A DNA stretch of 53,707 nucleotides from a virus. Position 1 is the stretch's first letter; each line of letters begins with the position of its first letter. Under the pieces are notes generated by a model, which saw only the letters and a list, made by a program, of their open reading frames with translations, did not search any database and was not told the origin of the DNA. Of this stretch, positions 16,477 to 25,284 are shown piece by piece. The stretch covers positions 1 to 53,707 of the IMG/VR virus record IMGVR_UViG_3300031999_007842; one strand, 5' to 3'. The position numbers and the translations under genes are program-made.

Positions 16477-19389
16477 TTAATCTTCCTCCCCTTTTATTGT
16501 TAAATCGTCCTCATCTGTTACCGAGTCTACTTCGAAGGTCTTGTATCCGTAATAATATTTTTTCACAAAGCGACACTTGTAATGGTTAGCAAACTTGCAG
16601 AGTATTGGGAACTTGAGATGTTCTACTTGCACTTTGGATAGTTCATCTCTTGGCTCCCGGAATCTTTCCTTAAGTGGACAGACTTTTTCATCTGCCCAGA
16701 AGGGACATTGTGATAAGTTGAATACCATCTTACCCAGACTTAGCTTTGTGGGACCAGTACTTGCAGCTACTAATTTCTTCACTACATCAAGACCATCTGG
16801 TTCTGTCTTTGAAGCATGCTTCCCACTATAGTATGGGAACATCCATGTATAATAGATCTTTCCTTTATTGTCTTCGTACTCCCCTATTCTGATAGGCCTA
16901 ACTACTATTATGGTTCCCGAACTCACCTTCTCACCTGTAGCATATGAACGTCCTATGAAAAGATAGCATTTCCCACCTTGCCTCACCACATCTTTCTCAC
17001 GATACTTCTCTATTCCAGCACAGGGTACTGAGAAGACACATTCATACAGATATTGGTCCAAAGCTTTTCCTTCTTTAGTCTTTTTCTGTATTACCTTGTC
17101 AACCATCACATCTATCTCTTTGAGGTTTTTGAGTTTAGCCCATTCCTCACTACGTGCTTCTCCAGAGAATTTAATCTTATAAGTAGAATCTGCAGCTTTA
17201 CAGACAACTCCTTCAGAACCTTTCATTGATCTATACTTCTTGACAAGTTTGAAGAATTCCCTCATGTCTTCAGCTTTCTCGCCAGGAACCTTCTTCCAGT
17301 GAGCAAGTCCTGAGAAGATCTTATCTATTGCAGCCCACCGTTCTTCATAGCCTTTTCCATTAATAACTTCTCCATTCAAGAATACACAATCATGGACATG
17401 GAACATTATGAACTCATCATCTAGTTTACTTTCACCTGCAGCTATCCACTTGATCATGCCTTCTCTTGGAAGAGGTTCACAGACTTCCTCGAAGTTCTTG
17501 GTTTCGATCTTGCCACAACCATACTCTACCATTTCAGCATCAATAATGAATGAGTTTGCTTTCTTCTTCTGGAGTATTTCCTCCACTGATTTCTTGAAGA
17601 CATTGGCTCTATCTCGTTGCCTATCTTCTGTGAATATCTTAATCTCTTTTCCTTTACAGTGTATCTGGAATCTCATGCCATCATATTTCTTCTGAACTAC
17701 AATTCCTCTATCTATAAACTTCTTGGCCCACTTGTCCCATAGTTCTTGTGGATCCCAGAATTCATACTTCTCAAATCCAGACCTTGGTTTGATTCCAATA
17801 TGAGGCTTGAATAATTGAGGTTGAGCTCCAGCTAGAAATTCAAACGGGGAACTTCTTTTCATTTCTTCTGCACCAACTCTAAGGAATGCTAACCTATAAA
17901 GGGGAACTGTGAATCCAATTTGAGGCCCTTCGACATCCCAGACAAAATGGAATTTCTTAGCTACCTCAGGATTATTACTTGCTACTTGCTCCAAGAAAGC
18001 TTTCATCGTTGGTTCATGAAGCCAGCCTTGCTTGAAGAGCAGATCTAAATCATGAGAGAGGGGAATAGTTTTCTCATTCACAACTCTTCCACATAGATAG
18101 ACATGGATTGGCTCTCCAACAGTGATAGTATCTGGGAATGCCGCTAGAACTTCCTCTAACTTAATCAGTTTCGCCATTTCCTCGTTAGATATCTGTTGAG
18201 GTAATCCTTCTTCCGGCATAGGATATTCTTCAACTTCAAGTGAAGATTTCCTTGTTAGTTCATCATCTATAGTGTGCTTTATGTTACGATGTCTCATCTC
18301 TGACCAAACGAAGATGTGAGCGTTCTCGAGAGGTTCTGTTACTTTCCCTATCTCTTTGAATATCTCATGTAGACGGCTGTCGAGTGCTACTAATTGATCA
18401 TCTGTGAGAGGCTTAATATACACAGGATCTATTTTCTCCAAGTCTTCCCTCTTGATCTCTGAGGGTACTAGTTTAGCCTTCTCTTCCTTTTCTTTGCCTT
18501 TGAAGGGAACATTCTTCTCTCCCACTTGAGAGATTATCCACTCATAAAGTTCTCTGGCATTCTTCTTGTAAGTCTCTGGCTTGTTGAAGGTGAATCCACG
18601 TTTAATCATTTCCTTGAAGATCTTGAGGCCTAGTTCCTTACAGTCTTCGAGAGTGATCTCCTTCTTCTCTTCACCCACCCGTTTGAAGAGTTTCTTTCCT
18701 TTCTTGATGGAAGAATACCAACCTAAGATAATTCTATAATCATCACCCAGTTGCTTATCGTTTGGCTTGTTAATATCATAATCAGAAATCCAGCCTCTTA
18801 TCAGTTCAAAGACTTGGCTCTTGAAGAAGTTTCTGTTGAACAATTCTTCCACTATCTCAGCATAGAGATCTTCTGATAAGATGTCAGCATAATCAAATAG
18901 ATCTAAGACTGTCAGAGTCTTCAAGTCAAGGAACTTGATATTCTTAGCGAATACAAAGACTTGTATTCCTTGAGGAATCTTGACTGGTTTAGGAGGATCA
19001 TATTTTTCTTGAACAGTGAACTCATAAGCATACAGAGGACCTTCCTTCTTCCAGCCCCAGTGTTCAAATGCATCCTCATCAGATATTTGATGTCTTTCCC
19101 GTGACTCTTCAAATTGTTTTGGAGTAATTTCAGTGGGTGCTTGGAGAACAATAATTCCATAGCATAGTTTACCCTCTAGTAAATAGAGTGGCTCATTGAT
19201 ATGAGAAGTGAATTTCTTTGACTTGACTATTAGAGTCTTCTCTCCAGAAACGATCATTTCCGCATGAGGCTTAACAAGATATAGACCTACTTTAGGTTCT
19301 ATGTCAACTATCCTCTTTGGAACCATAGGCTCTATCCCCTCTGTGGTAGTATTATCCAAGTCAAATCTTTCCTTTTTCACCCTATTCAT
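16477..19389 (-). CDS. ASCH - nucleotidyltransferase - ATP-dependent ligase fusion (970 aa)
   Basis: Domains in order: an ASCH/PUA-like domain (33-150; LYLVKPHAEMIVSGEKTLIV); helical linker (170-300); a pol-beta-type nucleotidyltransferase signature (CGRVVN, then HDLDLLF with Asp 447 and Asp 449); an ATP-dependent polynucleotide ligase core with motif I KKYDGMR (Lys 568), motif III FIIDAEM (Asp 617, Glu 619), motif IV EGVVCK (726-731) and motif V WAKLKN (750-755); an OB-like domain (760-845); and a C-terminal cluster with Cys 895, 904, 931 and 939. Beside the PE-domain gene it reassembles LigD-like functions in a virus. A DNA rather than RNA substrate is inferred from that neighbour. Confidence 0.8.
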   Translation of the reverse strand: MNRVKKERFDLDNTTTEGIEPMVPKRIVDIEPKVGLYLVKPHAEMIVSGEKTLIVKSKKFTSHINEPLYLLEGKLCYGIIVLQAPTEITPKQFEESRERHQISDEDAFEHWGWKKEGPLYAYEFTVQEKYDPPKPVKIPQGIQVFVFAKNIKFLDLKTLTVLDLFDYADILSEDLYAEIVEELFNRNFFKSQVFELIRGWISDYDINKPNDKQLGDDYRIILGWYSSIKKGKKLFKRVGEEKKEITLEDCKELGLKIFKEMIKRGFTFNKPETYKKNARELYEWIISQVGEKNVPFKGKEKEEKAKLVPSEIKREDLEKIDPVYIKPLTDDQLVALDSRLHEIFKEIGKVTEPLENAHIFVWSEMRHRNIKHTIDDELTRKSSLEVEEYPMPEEGLPQQISNEEMAKLIKLEEVLAAFPDTITVGEPIHVYLCGRVVNEKTIPLSHDLDLLFKQGWLHEPTMKAFLEQVASNNPEVAKKFHFVWDVEGPQIGFTVPLYRLAFLRVGAEEMKRSSPFEFLAGAQPQLFKPHIGIKPRSGFEKYEFWDPQELWDKWAKKFIDRGIVVQKKYDGMRFQIHCKGKEIKIFTEDRQRDRANVFKKSVEEILQKKKANSFIIDAEMVEYGCGKIETKNFEEVCEPLPREGMIKWIAAGESKLDDEFIMFHVHDCVFLNGEVINGKGYEERWAAIDKIFSGLAHWKKVPGEKAEDMREFFKLVKKYRSMKGSEGVVCKAADSTYKIKFSGEARSEEWAKLKNLKEIDVMVDKVIQKKTKEGKALDQYLYECVFSVPCAGIEKYREKDVVRQGGKCYLFIGRSYATGEKVSSGTIIVVRPIRIGEYEDNKGKIYYTWMFPYYSGKHASKTEPDGLDVVKKLVAASTGPTKLSLGKMVFNLSQCPFWADEKVCPLKERFREPRDELSKVQVEHLKFPILCKFANHYKCRFVKKYYYGYKTFEVDSVTDEDDLTIKGEED

Positions 19390-19760
19390 GTCACGTAAAC
19401 TGCCTTGATTTTAGCTTCTGTTTGTGCTTTCTCCTTTAGAACTTCAATCTTCTTAGCCTTTGCCTCAGCTCGTTGTTTCTTTATTATTGCTGTATATTTG
19501 AGATCTAGGTTAAGGAACTCGATAGCAAGTCTTTCGAATGTAGTAGAAAGATCTCTAAGTTCTTCCTCAGTTAACTTCTCCATAATCAATGGATTCATAA
19601 GCCAAGCATTCCAACCAGTCACAGATGCAGCTAAAGTCCCATTCATGAAAGATAGTTTTGAGACTAAAGAGAGACGATCAGTTAACTTCCAGTTCTTGAT
19701 CTTTTCTTTCTCTTCTTCTACTTCTGCAATCCAATCTCTTTCTTGGTCATTCATTTCCAT
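19386..19760 (-). CDS. Helical protein of unknown function (124 aa)
   Basis: All-helical: charged N-terminus (ERDWIAEVEEEKEKIKNW), a hydrophobic middle (LSFMNGTLAASVTGWNAWLMN), and a long basic C-terminal helix (KKQRAEAKAKKIEVLKEKA). Its start is upstream of the ligase and its end overlaps the ligase start by 4 bases (ATGA), so it may work with it. The middle has the pattern of small archaeal helical proteins of unknown function, but I cannot name a family with confidence. Confidence 0.5.
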   Translation of the reverse strand: MEMNDQERDWIAEVEEEKEKIKNWKLTDRLSLVSKLSFMNGTLAASVTGWNAWLMNPLIMEKLTEEELRDLSTTFERLAIEFLNLDLKYTAIIKKQRAEAKAKKIEVLKEKAQTEAKIKAVYVT

Positions 19761-19765
19761 TCCAC

Positions 19766-20089
19766 CTATGCTATATCAGCTATGACCTTTATTGATATAT
19801 TGGGGGCAGTAATTATTTTCCCTGATTGAAAAGTAATTTCAATCTCAGCCTTGAATTCTCCTATAATACTCTTGAACGTTTCACCCACATTAAACTGAGC
19901 TTCTCCATCAGTGCCAGGAAGATTCACAATGGTACCACTAATAGATGTTACTGTTCCATCCTCATAGCTCTTAAACTTCAGAGTGATAGTGCTTGCTCCC
20001 GTCAGATCTACTATCTCATTATCTGCATCATAGATAGTGAAGTCGAGAATGAAGTTTACATCTCCCCGGACTATAGTTATTTCAGACAT
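19766..20089 (-). CDS. BppU-like Ig domain protein (107 aa)
   Basis: A single beta-sandwich: VRGDVNFILDFTIYDADNEI, VDLTGASTITLKFK, GTIVNLPGTDGEAQFNV and EFKAEIEITFQSGKI. The opening RGDxxxxLxFTIxDADxxxVDLTG is the usual start of the N-terminal domain of baseplate upper protein (BppU)-type tail proteins. It has its own TATA-like box at 20118-20127. Likely a small baseplate or fibre adaptor. Confidence 0.7.
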   Translation of the reverse strand: MSEITIVRGDVNFILDFTIYDADNEIVDLTGASTITLKFKSYEDGTVTSISGTIVNLPGTDGEAQFNVGETFKSIIGEFKAEIEITFQSGKIITAPNISIKVIADIA

Positions 20090-20117
20090 CTTCCATCACC
20101 TTGTATTGAGTTAAGTT

Positions 20118-20127
20118 TATATTTAAG
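20118..20127 (-). promoter_or_regulatory. Archaeal TATA-box-like promoter inside the end of the 806-aa gene
   Basis: CTTAAATATA read leftward, 29-38 nt before the start at 20089. It would start a transcript for the BppU-like, ligase and PE-domain genes separate from the fibre genes. Confidence 0.6.
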
Positions 20128-22543
20128 AATTCTCCTGCCTCTGTCCTCTCCTCTTGATTTTGGCTCCTAGCCTTTGAATAAGTGTATAAGCCTTCTTCCT
20201 ACCCAAGAGAATTCTTGCAAATGTGTGGATTGTAGGTATGAAGAAGTGAAAAATAATTTCAGACAAAATTAACTGATCAAAGATGTGTTTGAAGAAACTA
20301 TTGTAGGCTAACCCTGTAAGCACTAGTAGATCTTCTAAATACTTGCCAGCAATTTTAGAAAGTGCATCATGAAGAAGAAGAATCTCTTCAGAGAACTTCA
20401 TTACTTTGAGAGGTATAATTCCAAAGAGTGAGATTGACTGGTGCAAGGTTCTACTTACAGTCTTTAGAGGTTCTCCCAATAGTGTGAGAATATCAGATAA
20501 GAACTTGTTGCTTTCAAAAGTGATATTTCCTCTTGGCTTGATTACCTTGAAAAGCGCCCAAACTTGTAACTTTCCTCTCGAGACAAGCAACTCAGATATC
20601 TCTTTCCAATGCTCGAAGGTCATAGTAAATGTAGAACCACTGAGTATTATTGTTCTAACTGGATTCGTTGAACTATCTTCCCATTCCTTGAAACGCCATT
20701 GCCATGACCTGATTGGTTTAAGATACAGAAACTTGATCAGATGCCCACCACCAGAATTATTGATAGAGTATGCTAGACTAATTCTTTCATCTCTAACTAA
20801 CCTGTCAGCATTTATAAGTCCACCCCAGTCTGTAGAGTTTGTTCTAGTGGAGAGGCCAGTAGCACTCTCATTAACTAGGTCAATCATAGAGAACCATGCA
20901 TTCTGGGATCCACAATACTTGATTAAGCCAATGTGGTTATCAGAAGGAGCATGAGCTATGAATATGTATAGATCACCGGTACTTTCGTCCAGAACTATTC
21001 TAGTATCGTGGTCTAATCTAGAACCAGAGAAAAGAATCCTCTCTGCACTCCAAGATCCTGAAGGATCTCTTTTTAGATATCTAACTTGGTAACTGTTATT
21101 CAAGTAGACCAGATGAACATTTCCAGTTGTGTCTACAACCGCACTGTAAGCCCAGTTCTCTCCACCATCAGGATATTGATTGACTGTTCCTGTTCCTGTT
21201 ACTGTGGACTGTGAACCCCAAGAACCTGACCAGAGATAGCTTTTTATTGTTTCAGTTGTCTTCACTGCCAAAACTAAGAATTTGCTTTCAGGCAAAGCTA
21301 GTATGAGATTCCCTCGAAAATCATATGCAGCAATCGTTGAAGGAACACAAGCTCCTGCACTCCAGAGTCCATCTGAAGTTACATCATGGGGATCGTTTCT
21401 ATACCTCATCTGTATGCCAGAAATAGAACCAGTCTTGGAATAGTGCCAAACATTAAAAGCTCCTCCATCTGGTGAGAATTCATAAGAATGATCAGTCAGG
21501 GGTGAAGGTCCAGGTTGTCCTGAGCAGTATGCCTCGTGCATTAACTGCCAGGAGGGGCTAATCATTGTCAAACTTCCATTCGATTCTGGTCTAAAGATCC
21601 CAAGTTCCAGATGTAAACTCACCTTGACATGAATATGGAAGTAAGTTCCATCATATATAACTCCAGCAGTTTCTCCATATTTGTAATTTACTCCTCTCAC
21701 GGTAGTCTTGGTTCCCCAATTAATTCCATCTGGGCTGTTCTTATAGTACATGATAGAATCAGTATCTGTCCAGAATACCCAATGATATCCATTTGCATAG
21801 AATACTTTGTCTAGCCACCTAATAGCATAACTATGACTTGCAACAGCAACTGAATTAGGCCCTATCTCTTCAAAAAGATCATGAACATCTGAAACTGCAG
21901 GTCCAGTAAGAGTCAAAGTAGAGCCAGTTGGAAAGCTTGAAGAATAGGAAGTAGTCTTAGGATTAAGTATACCATAAAGAGAATTTCCTGTGATATCAAA
22001 AGCTACTTGCCCTGGTTGAGCTTGGACTGTCAAACCTGTTTCTGAGACAGTTTCATATGTAAGACACCAATAGGCTGGCTGAGATCCTGAGCTTTCAAAA
22101 CTTCCAATTGGAGAAGGAGGAATACTGCAATTAGAGGCTTTGTAACTTAAATTAAAACTGGTGCCTCCAGAAGCATTATTAATTGTCATCCCTCCCACAG
22201 AATAGTAGCTACAAATAAGAAGAACAAAATGGTAAGTCCCAGGAGACAATAAGATATTAAGAGGACAAGGCATTTCAAAAGCCCCGGCACCACTTCCCGA
22301 GTTGCTCTGCTCTGAAGATAGATAAATTAGAGTTTCTTTTGTTGAGTCAGACTCATAGAAATAAACTGCTATGCGCCAACTAACATTCCAAGAACCTGGA
22401 GCAAGAGCTGCTCTCCAGGAAAAGTTAGTTGCTAAAACCCAATTAGACAATGTAAAGTTTAATCCACCATGGAAAAGGCGAGAGTTCGCGAGCGCATTCC
22501 AACCTCCACCAGTAGGTACTCCACAATTACCCATAGTTGCCAT
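20123..22543 (-). CDS. Beta-propeller fibre protein (806 aa)
   Basis: Residues 1-160 form a beta-sandwich (galactose-binding-like). Residues about 200-620 are repeated short strands with Trp, Asp and Tyr spacing (GNVHLVYLNNSYQVRYLKRD, LDHDTRIVLDESTGDLYIF, HWVFWTDTDSIMYYKNS) as in sialidase-like beta-propellers. The last 150 residues are helical with E/K-x-L-x-L repeats shared with the other fibre genes (SEEILLLHDALSKIAGKYLE), ending in a basic tail. No Asp-box catalytic set is certain. Likely a receptor-binding or sugar-binding appendage. Adjacent to the DUF2341 gene, whose stop it touches. Confidence 0.65.
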   Translation of the reverse strand: MATMGNCGVPTGGGWNALANSRLFHGGLNFTLSNWVLATNFSWRAALAPGSWNVSWRIAVYFYESDSTKETLIYLSSEQSNSGSGAGAFEMPCPLNILLSPGTYHFVLLICSYYSVGGMTINNASGGTSFNLSYKASNCSIPPSPIGSFESSGSQPAYWCLTYETVSETGLTVQAQPGQVAFDITGNSLYGILNPKTTSYSSSFPTGSTLTLTGPAVSDVHDLFEEIGPNSVAVASHSYAIRWLDKVFYANGYHWVFWTDTDSIMYYKNSPDGINWGTKTTVRGVNYKYGETAGVIYDGTYFHIHVKVSLHLELGIFRPESNGSLTMISPSWQLMHEAYCSGQPGPSPLTDHSYEFSPDGGAFNVWHYSKTGSISGIQMRYRNDPHDVTSDGLWSAGACVPSTIAAYDFRGNLILALPESKFLVLAVKTTETIKSYLWSGSWGSQSTVTGTGTVNQYPDGGENWAYSAVVDTTGNVHLVYLNNSYQVRYLKRDPSGSWSAERILFSGSRLDHDTRIVLDESTGDLYIFIAHAPSDNHIGLIKYCGSQNAWFSMIDLVNESATGLSTRTNSTDWGGLINADRLVRDERISLAYSINNSGGGHLIKFLYLKPIRSWQWRFKEWEDSSTNPVRTIILSGSTFTMTFEHWKEISELLVSRGKLQVWALFKVIKPRGNITFESNKFLSDILTLLGEPLKTVSRTLHQSISLFGIIPLKVMKFSEEILLLHDALSKIAGKYLEDLLVLTGLAYNSFFKHIFDQLILSEIIFHFFIPTIHTFARILLGRKKAYTLIQRLGAKIKRRGQRQENS

Positions 22544-25284
22544 TAGTCTTCAACCTCTCTAAGGAGAACCCATTCTTGCTCTTTAAGTACTTTCTTGGTT
22601 GAGAAAGATATTATGACATCGGAGAAATTAGAACTTGGGAATAGCCATTTAGTAAATCTATTGAGGCAGATCCCTGGGAGAGACAGAATCTGTGTGTAGA
22701 ACTTTTCTTGAGGAGCTGGTTCACCAGCCATGCCAATGTATTCATTGCTAGCAACTACACAGTCAAAGTAAAGATCTGGGCCATAGCCAGAAGAATGTCC
22801 TCTGGTCCCAAGTTCCATGTACTTTGGTTCTCCCTTGTCTGCGTTGTTGAGGCCAGTTAGATTGATCTTTAAAGTTCTATTTACCCATAACTTTACTTCT
22901 CCAGTCCCTGCTCCAGTAAGTACTCTTAACTCATATTGCCACCATTGCTCAATTGGCCAATCTAGATCTGTATCTAATGTAACATAGGAAGAATTATTTC
23001 TGTAATATACTCCCATTTTGCTAACAGTGGCAGCCTCCATACAAAATGAAGCAATTAGGGTTCCATCTTGGGAGCGAACTGTAATTGTGTAGGCCGGTTT
23101 ATAGAAGGACCACGAGTTGGCTTTGTAGATCCAAGCACTGACATGGACAGGATTGCTTGCGATCGCTTTCTGTGCCCAAGTATAAGTCCAATTTCCATAG
23201 ATATAGAGAGAGTAGGAACCATGATGATGCTGAGATGTGACAATAGAAGGAAGAGGATTTCCTCCAAATGTGTCAAGGCGTATTAAGTTTCCTGTTTCAA
23301 AACTTGTTGAGAAGAGAATAGGCACAATTCTGACATTTGGAGCAACAGGTCTTCCATAGACTTTAAAGGAAGTATCTCTGGAAGACCAGACTTGCCATAG
23401 ACTAGACAAATAGTAACATAGGTTACCAGAATGGACATCAGTACCAGAAATAGACACCCGCAAGAAATTAGTACTATCAAATGTTCCAGACTTTACTACT
23501 AAGACTATACAATAATGTTGATCCTGCAGAAGTATTTGGCTATCACCTGAAAAGATAAAATCTTTCCACGTAAAAGAGTTAGATACTTGAGAGACATCAA
23601 AAGGATCACTCTCTGCAAGAATTTGTGAATCAACTGGAACATCTTCTGGTATACCAGTCGAGCCATAAGTTCCTGTCATGGAATAAACTCTAGCAACTAT
23701 AGTTCCTGTAGGAGTACCAGTCTTTAGCAGTCTGAAAGTAGCTTTAGTAATAACTCTATAGCCTGGGTCTGGAACTGTGAAACATTGACCAATAGCTGAA
23801 AGCTTTGCTTCAGAAGTTGGATGTACTCTCTCAAGACGTTGCTCTGTCACAGCACCTGGATATTCATCTAGAAGTTCTTCTGGATCTTGTAAAGAAGAAG
23901 AACTTAGTCGTACTTTAAGAATGTCAAGTAACAAAGCTAATTTAGCAATGAAGAAAGACTCTACTAGCTGGATTGTCTGCCCTAGGGGTTTGTAAACTAT
24001 AGAAGTTGAATAATTATTGATATCAAGAGTTTGAGTGAGGGACTTATAGGCATTGTTCAGTAGATTTTTGGCAAGACTCAATCCTTCGATTAAAGGCTGA
24101 CACCAAGCTGGTGTGGAAAGATCTGATAGTTGAATCGTCTCTTCTTTTGAGGCAAGTTCTGCCCTTTTCTGTGAAGTAGGAATTAAATGAAGTAATTCCC
24201 AAATATTCTTTGGATACCATGGAAAGAAAAGTACTTCAAGAGTTAATAAGGCCTCAAATAGAAAAGTTTTCCTAAAACTAATTACTAATTCTAGAAAGGA
24301 AAGAGTCTCACTAGCAGAGAGAGTAAGAATTGGAGTTTCTTCTGATCCCCAAGTGCTGTGTTCTGGTTCGGGATTAACATACTTAGAAATAAATAGCCAA
24401 TCCAATACTGCTGAACCACTTGATATTGTAACGGTCACACCGTAAACAATATATGCTCCTGTTTCTGGTGTTGCATCAGTGCAAGTTTTTGTTGGAGAGT
24501 CATTTCTTGTTACAGAATAAAGTGAACCTACTTTTGTCAAGGTTACAAATTGTGGAGTGCTACTTTTAGCTATTGTAGTTGTTCCCGTGGAAATATTACT
24601 TACACTATAAAATCTGAAATTAAAGCTGGAATAATAATGGTCATATTCATGTACACATGGACTACCCAGGCCTATACAAGAAACATTTTCAACAGGCTGA
24701 ACTGAACCTCTAACTGCTAAGATTACCGCTGCATTATTAGTATCTGCATAATATGAATATCGTACTCTATAATCTGTTATTGGAGTCCATGTTCTATATC
24801 CGAATTGTCCCTTAGCTAGACCTGCTGGAGTAATTGTCAGTTTACTATTTGCTATGGTTGCTCTAGAAGAGAGAGTCCATCCAGAACTGCTATCTAGATG
24901 ATCAAACAATATGAAAGTATTGACCCCATTGCTCGTAGTAACGGCATCATCTTTTTTATAATAAACATAAATCGTTTGAGCCACAGATTCTAAACTGTCA
25001 GTCACTTCGACCCAAAATATTGCAGAAGTACCGGAAGTAAAAGTTTGCATCCAGCAATCAAGGACGGTAGTTCCATTGCTGCCAGTAAAACATATGTCTC
25101 CAAAGTCGTCCCTACAATTAGAGCCTACATAGACTTTCCCAGCAGTTACTCCGTTAATAGTTTCTGTTCCATTTTCTCCAGTAGTCTTGTAAACTTTAAT
25201 GCAGACTTGATAGTGATCTCCTGCACCAGCTGCCGCATTTATGACATGACTTCTACGTAAGTTCCAGCCAGTTAGCCAACCCAT
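22543..25284 (-). CDS. DUF2341 fibre protein with LamG-like C-terminus (913 aa)
   Basis: Residues 1-130 match the DUF2341 domain (WNLRRSHVINAAAGAGDHYQ, FGDICFTGSNGTTVLDCW, AIFWVEV, TIYVYYKKDD). A beta-sandwich follows to about 320 (lectin/LamG-like, ending HSTWGSEE). Residues 325-465 are helical with L-x-L-x-[ED] repeats (ASETLSFLELVISF, KPLGQTIQLVESFF). Residues about 470-880 form two further beta-sandwiches. DUF2341 is common in archaeal and phage surface proteins. Together with the neighbours at 25284 and 27095 it forms a set of large fibres, end to end with 0-4 base gaps. Confidence 0.72.
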   Translation of the reverse strand: MGWLTGWNLRRSHVINAAAGAGDHYQVCIKVYKTTGENGTETINGVTAGKVYVGSNCRDDFGDICFTGSNGTTVLDCWMQTFTSGTSAIFWVEVTDSLESVAQTIYVYYKKDDAVTTSNGVNTFILFDHLDSSSGWTLSSRATIANSKLTITPAGLAKGQFGYRTWTPITDYRVRYSYYADTNNAAVILAVRGSVQPVENVSCIGLGSPCVHEYDHYYSSFNFRFYSVSNISTGTTTIAKSSTPQFVTLTKVGSLYSVTRNDSPTKTCTDATPETGAYIVYGVTVTISSGSAVLDWLFISKYVNPEPEHSTWGSEETPILTLSASETLSFLELVISFRKTFLFEALLTLEVLFFPWYPKNIWELLHLIPTSQKRAELASKEETIQLSDLSTPAWCQPLIEGLSLAKNLLNNAYKSLTQTLDINNYSTSIVYKPLGQTIQLVESFFIAKLALLLDILKVRLSSSSLQDPEELLDEYPGAVTEQRLERVHPTSEAKLSAIGQCFTVPDPGYRVITKATFRLLKTGTPTGTIVARVYSMTGTYGSTGIPEDVPVDSQILAESDPFDVSQVSNSFTWKDFIFSGDSQILLQDQHYCIVLVVKSGTFDSTNFLRVSISGTDVHSGNLCYYLSSLWQVWSSRDTSFKVYGRPVAPNVRIVPILFSTSFETGNLIRLDTFGGNPLPSIVTSQHHHGSYSLYIYGNWTYTWAQKAIASNPVHVSAWIYKANSWSFYKPAYTITVRSQDGTLIASFCMEAATVSKMGVYYRNNSSYVTLDTDLDWPIEQWWQYELRVLTGAGTGEVKLWVNRTLKINLTGLNNADKGEPKYMELGTRGHSSGYGPDLYFDCVVASNEYIGMAGEPAPQEKFYTQILSLPGICLNRFTKWLFPSSNFSDVIISFSTKKVLKEQEWVLLREVED

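Noticed and set aside
16427-16477. 16-codon frame between the ligase and PE genes
   Set aside because: It has a TAATG linkage to the ligase stop, but it is too short to support without conservation data.
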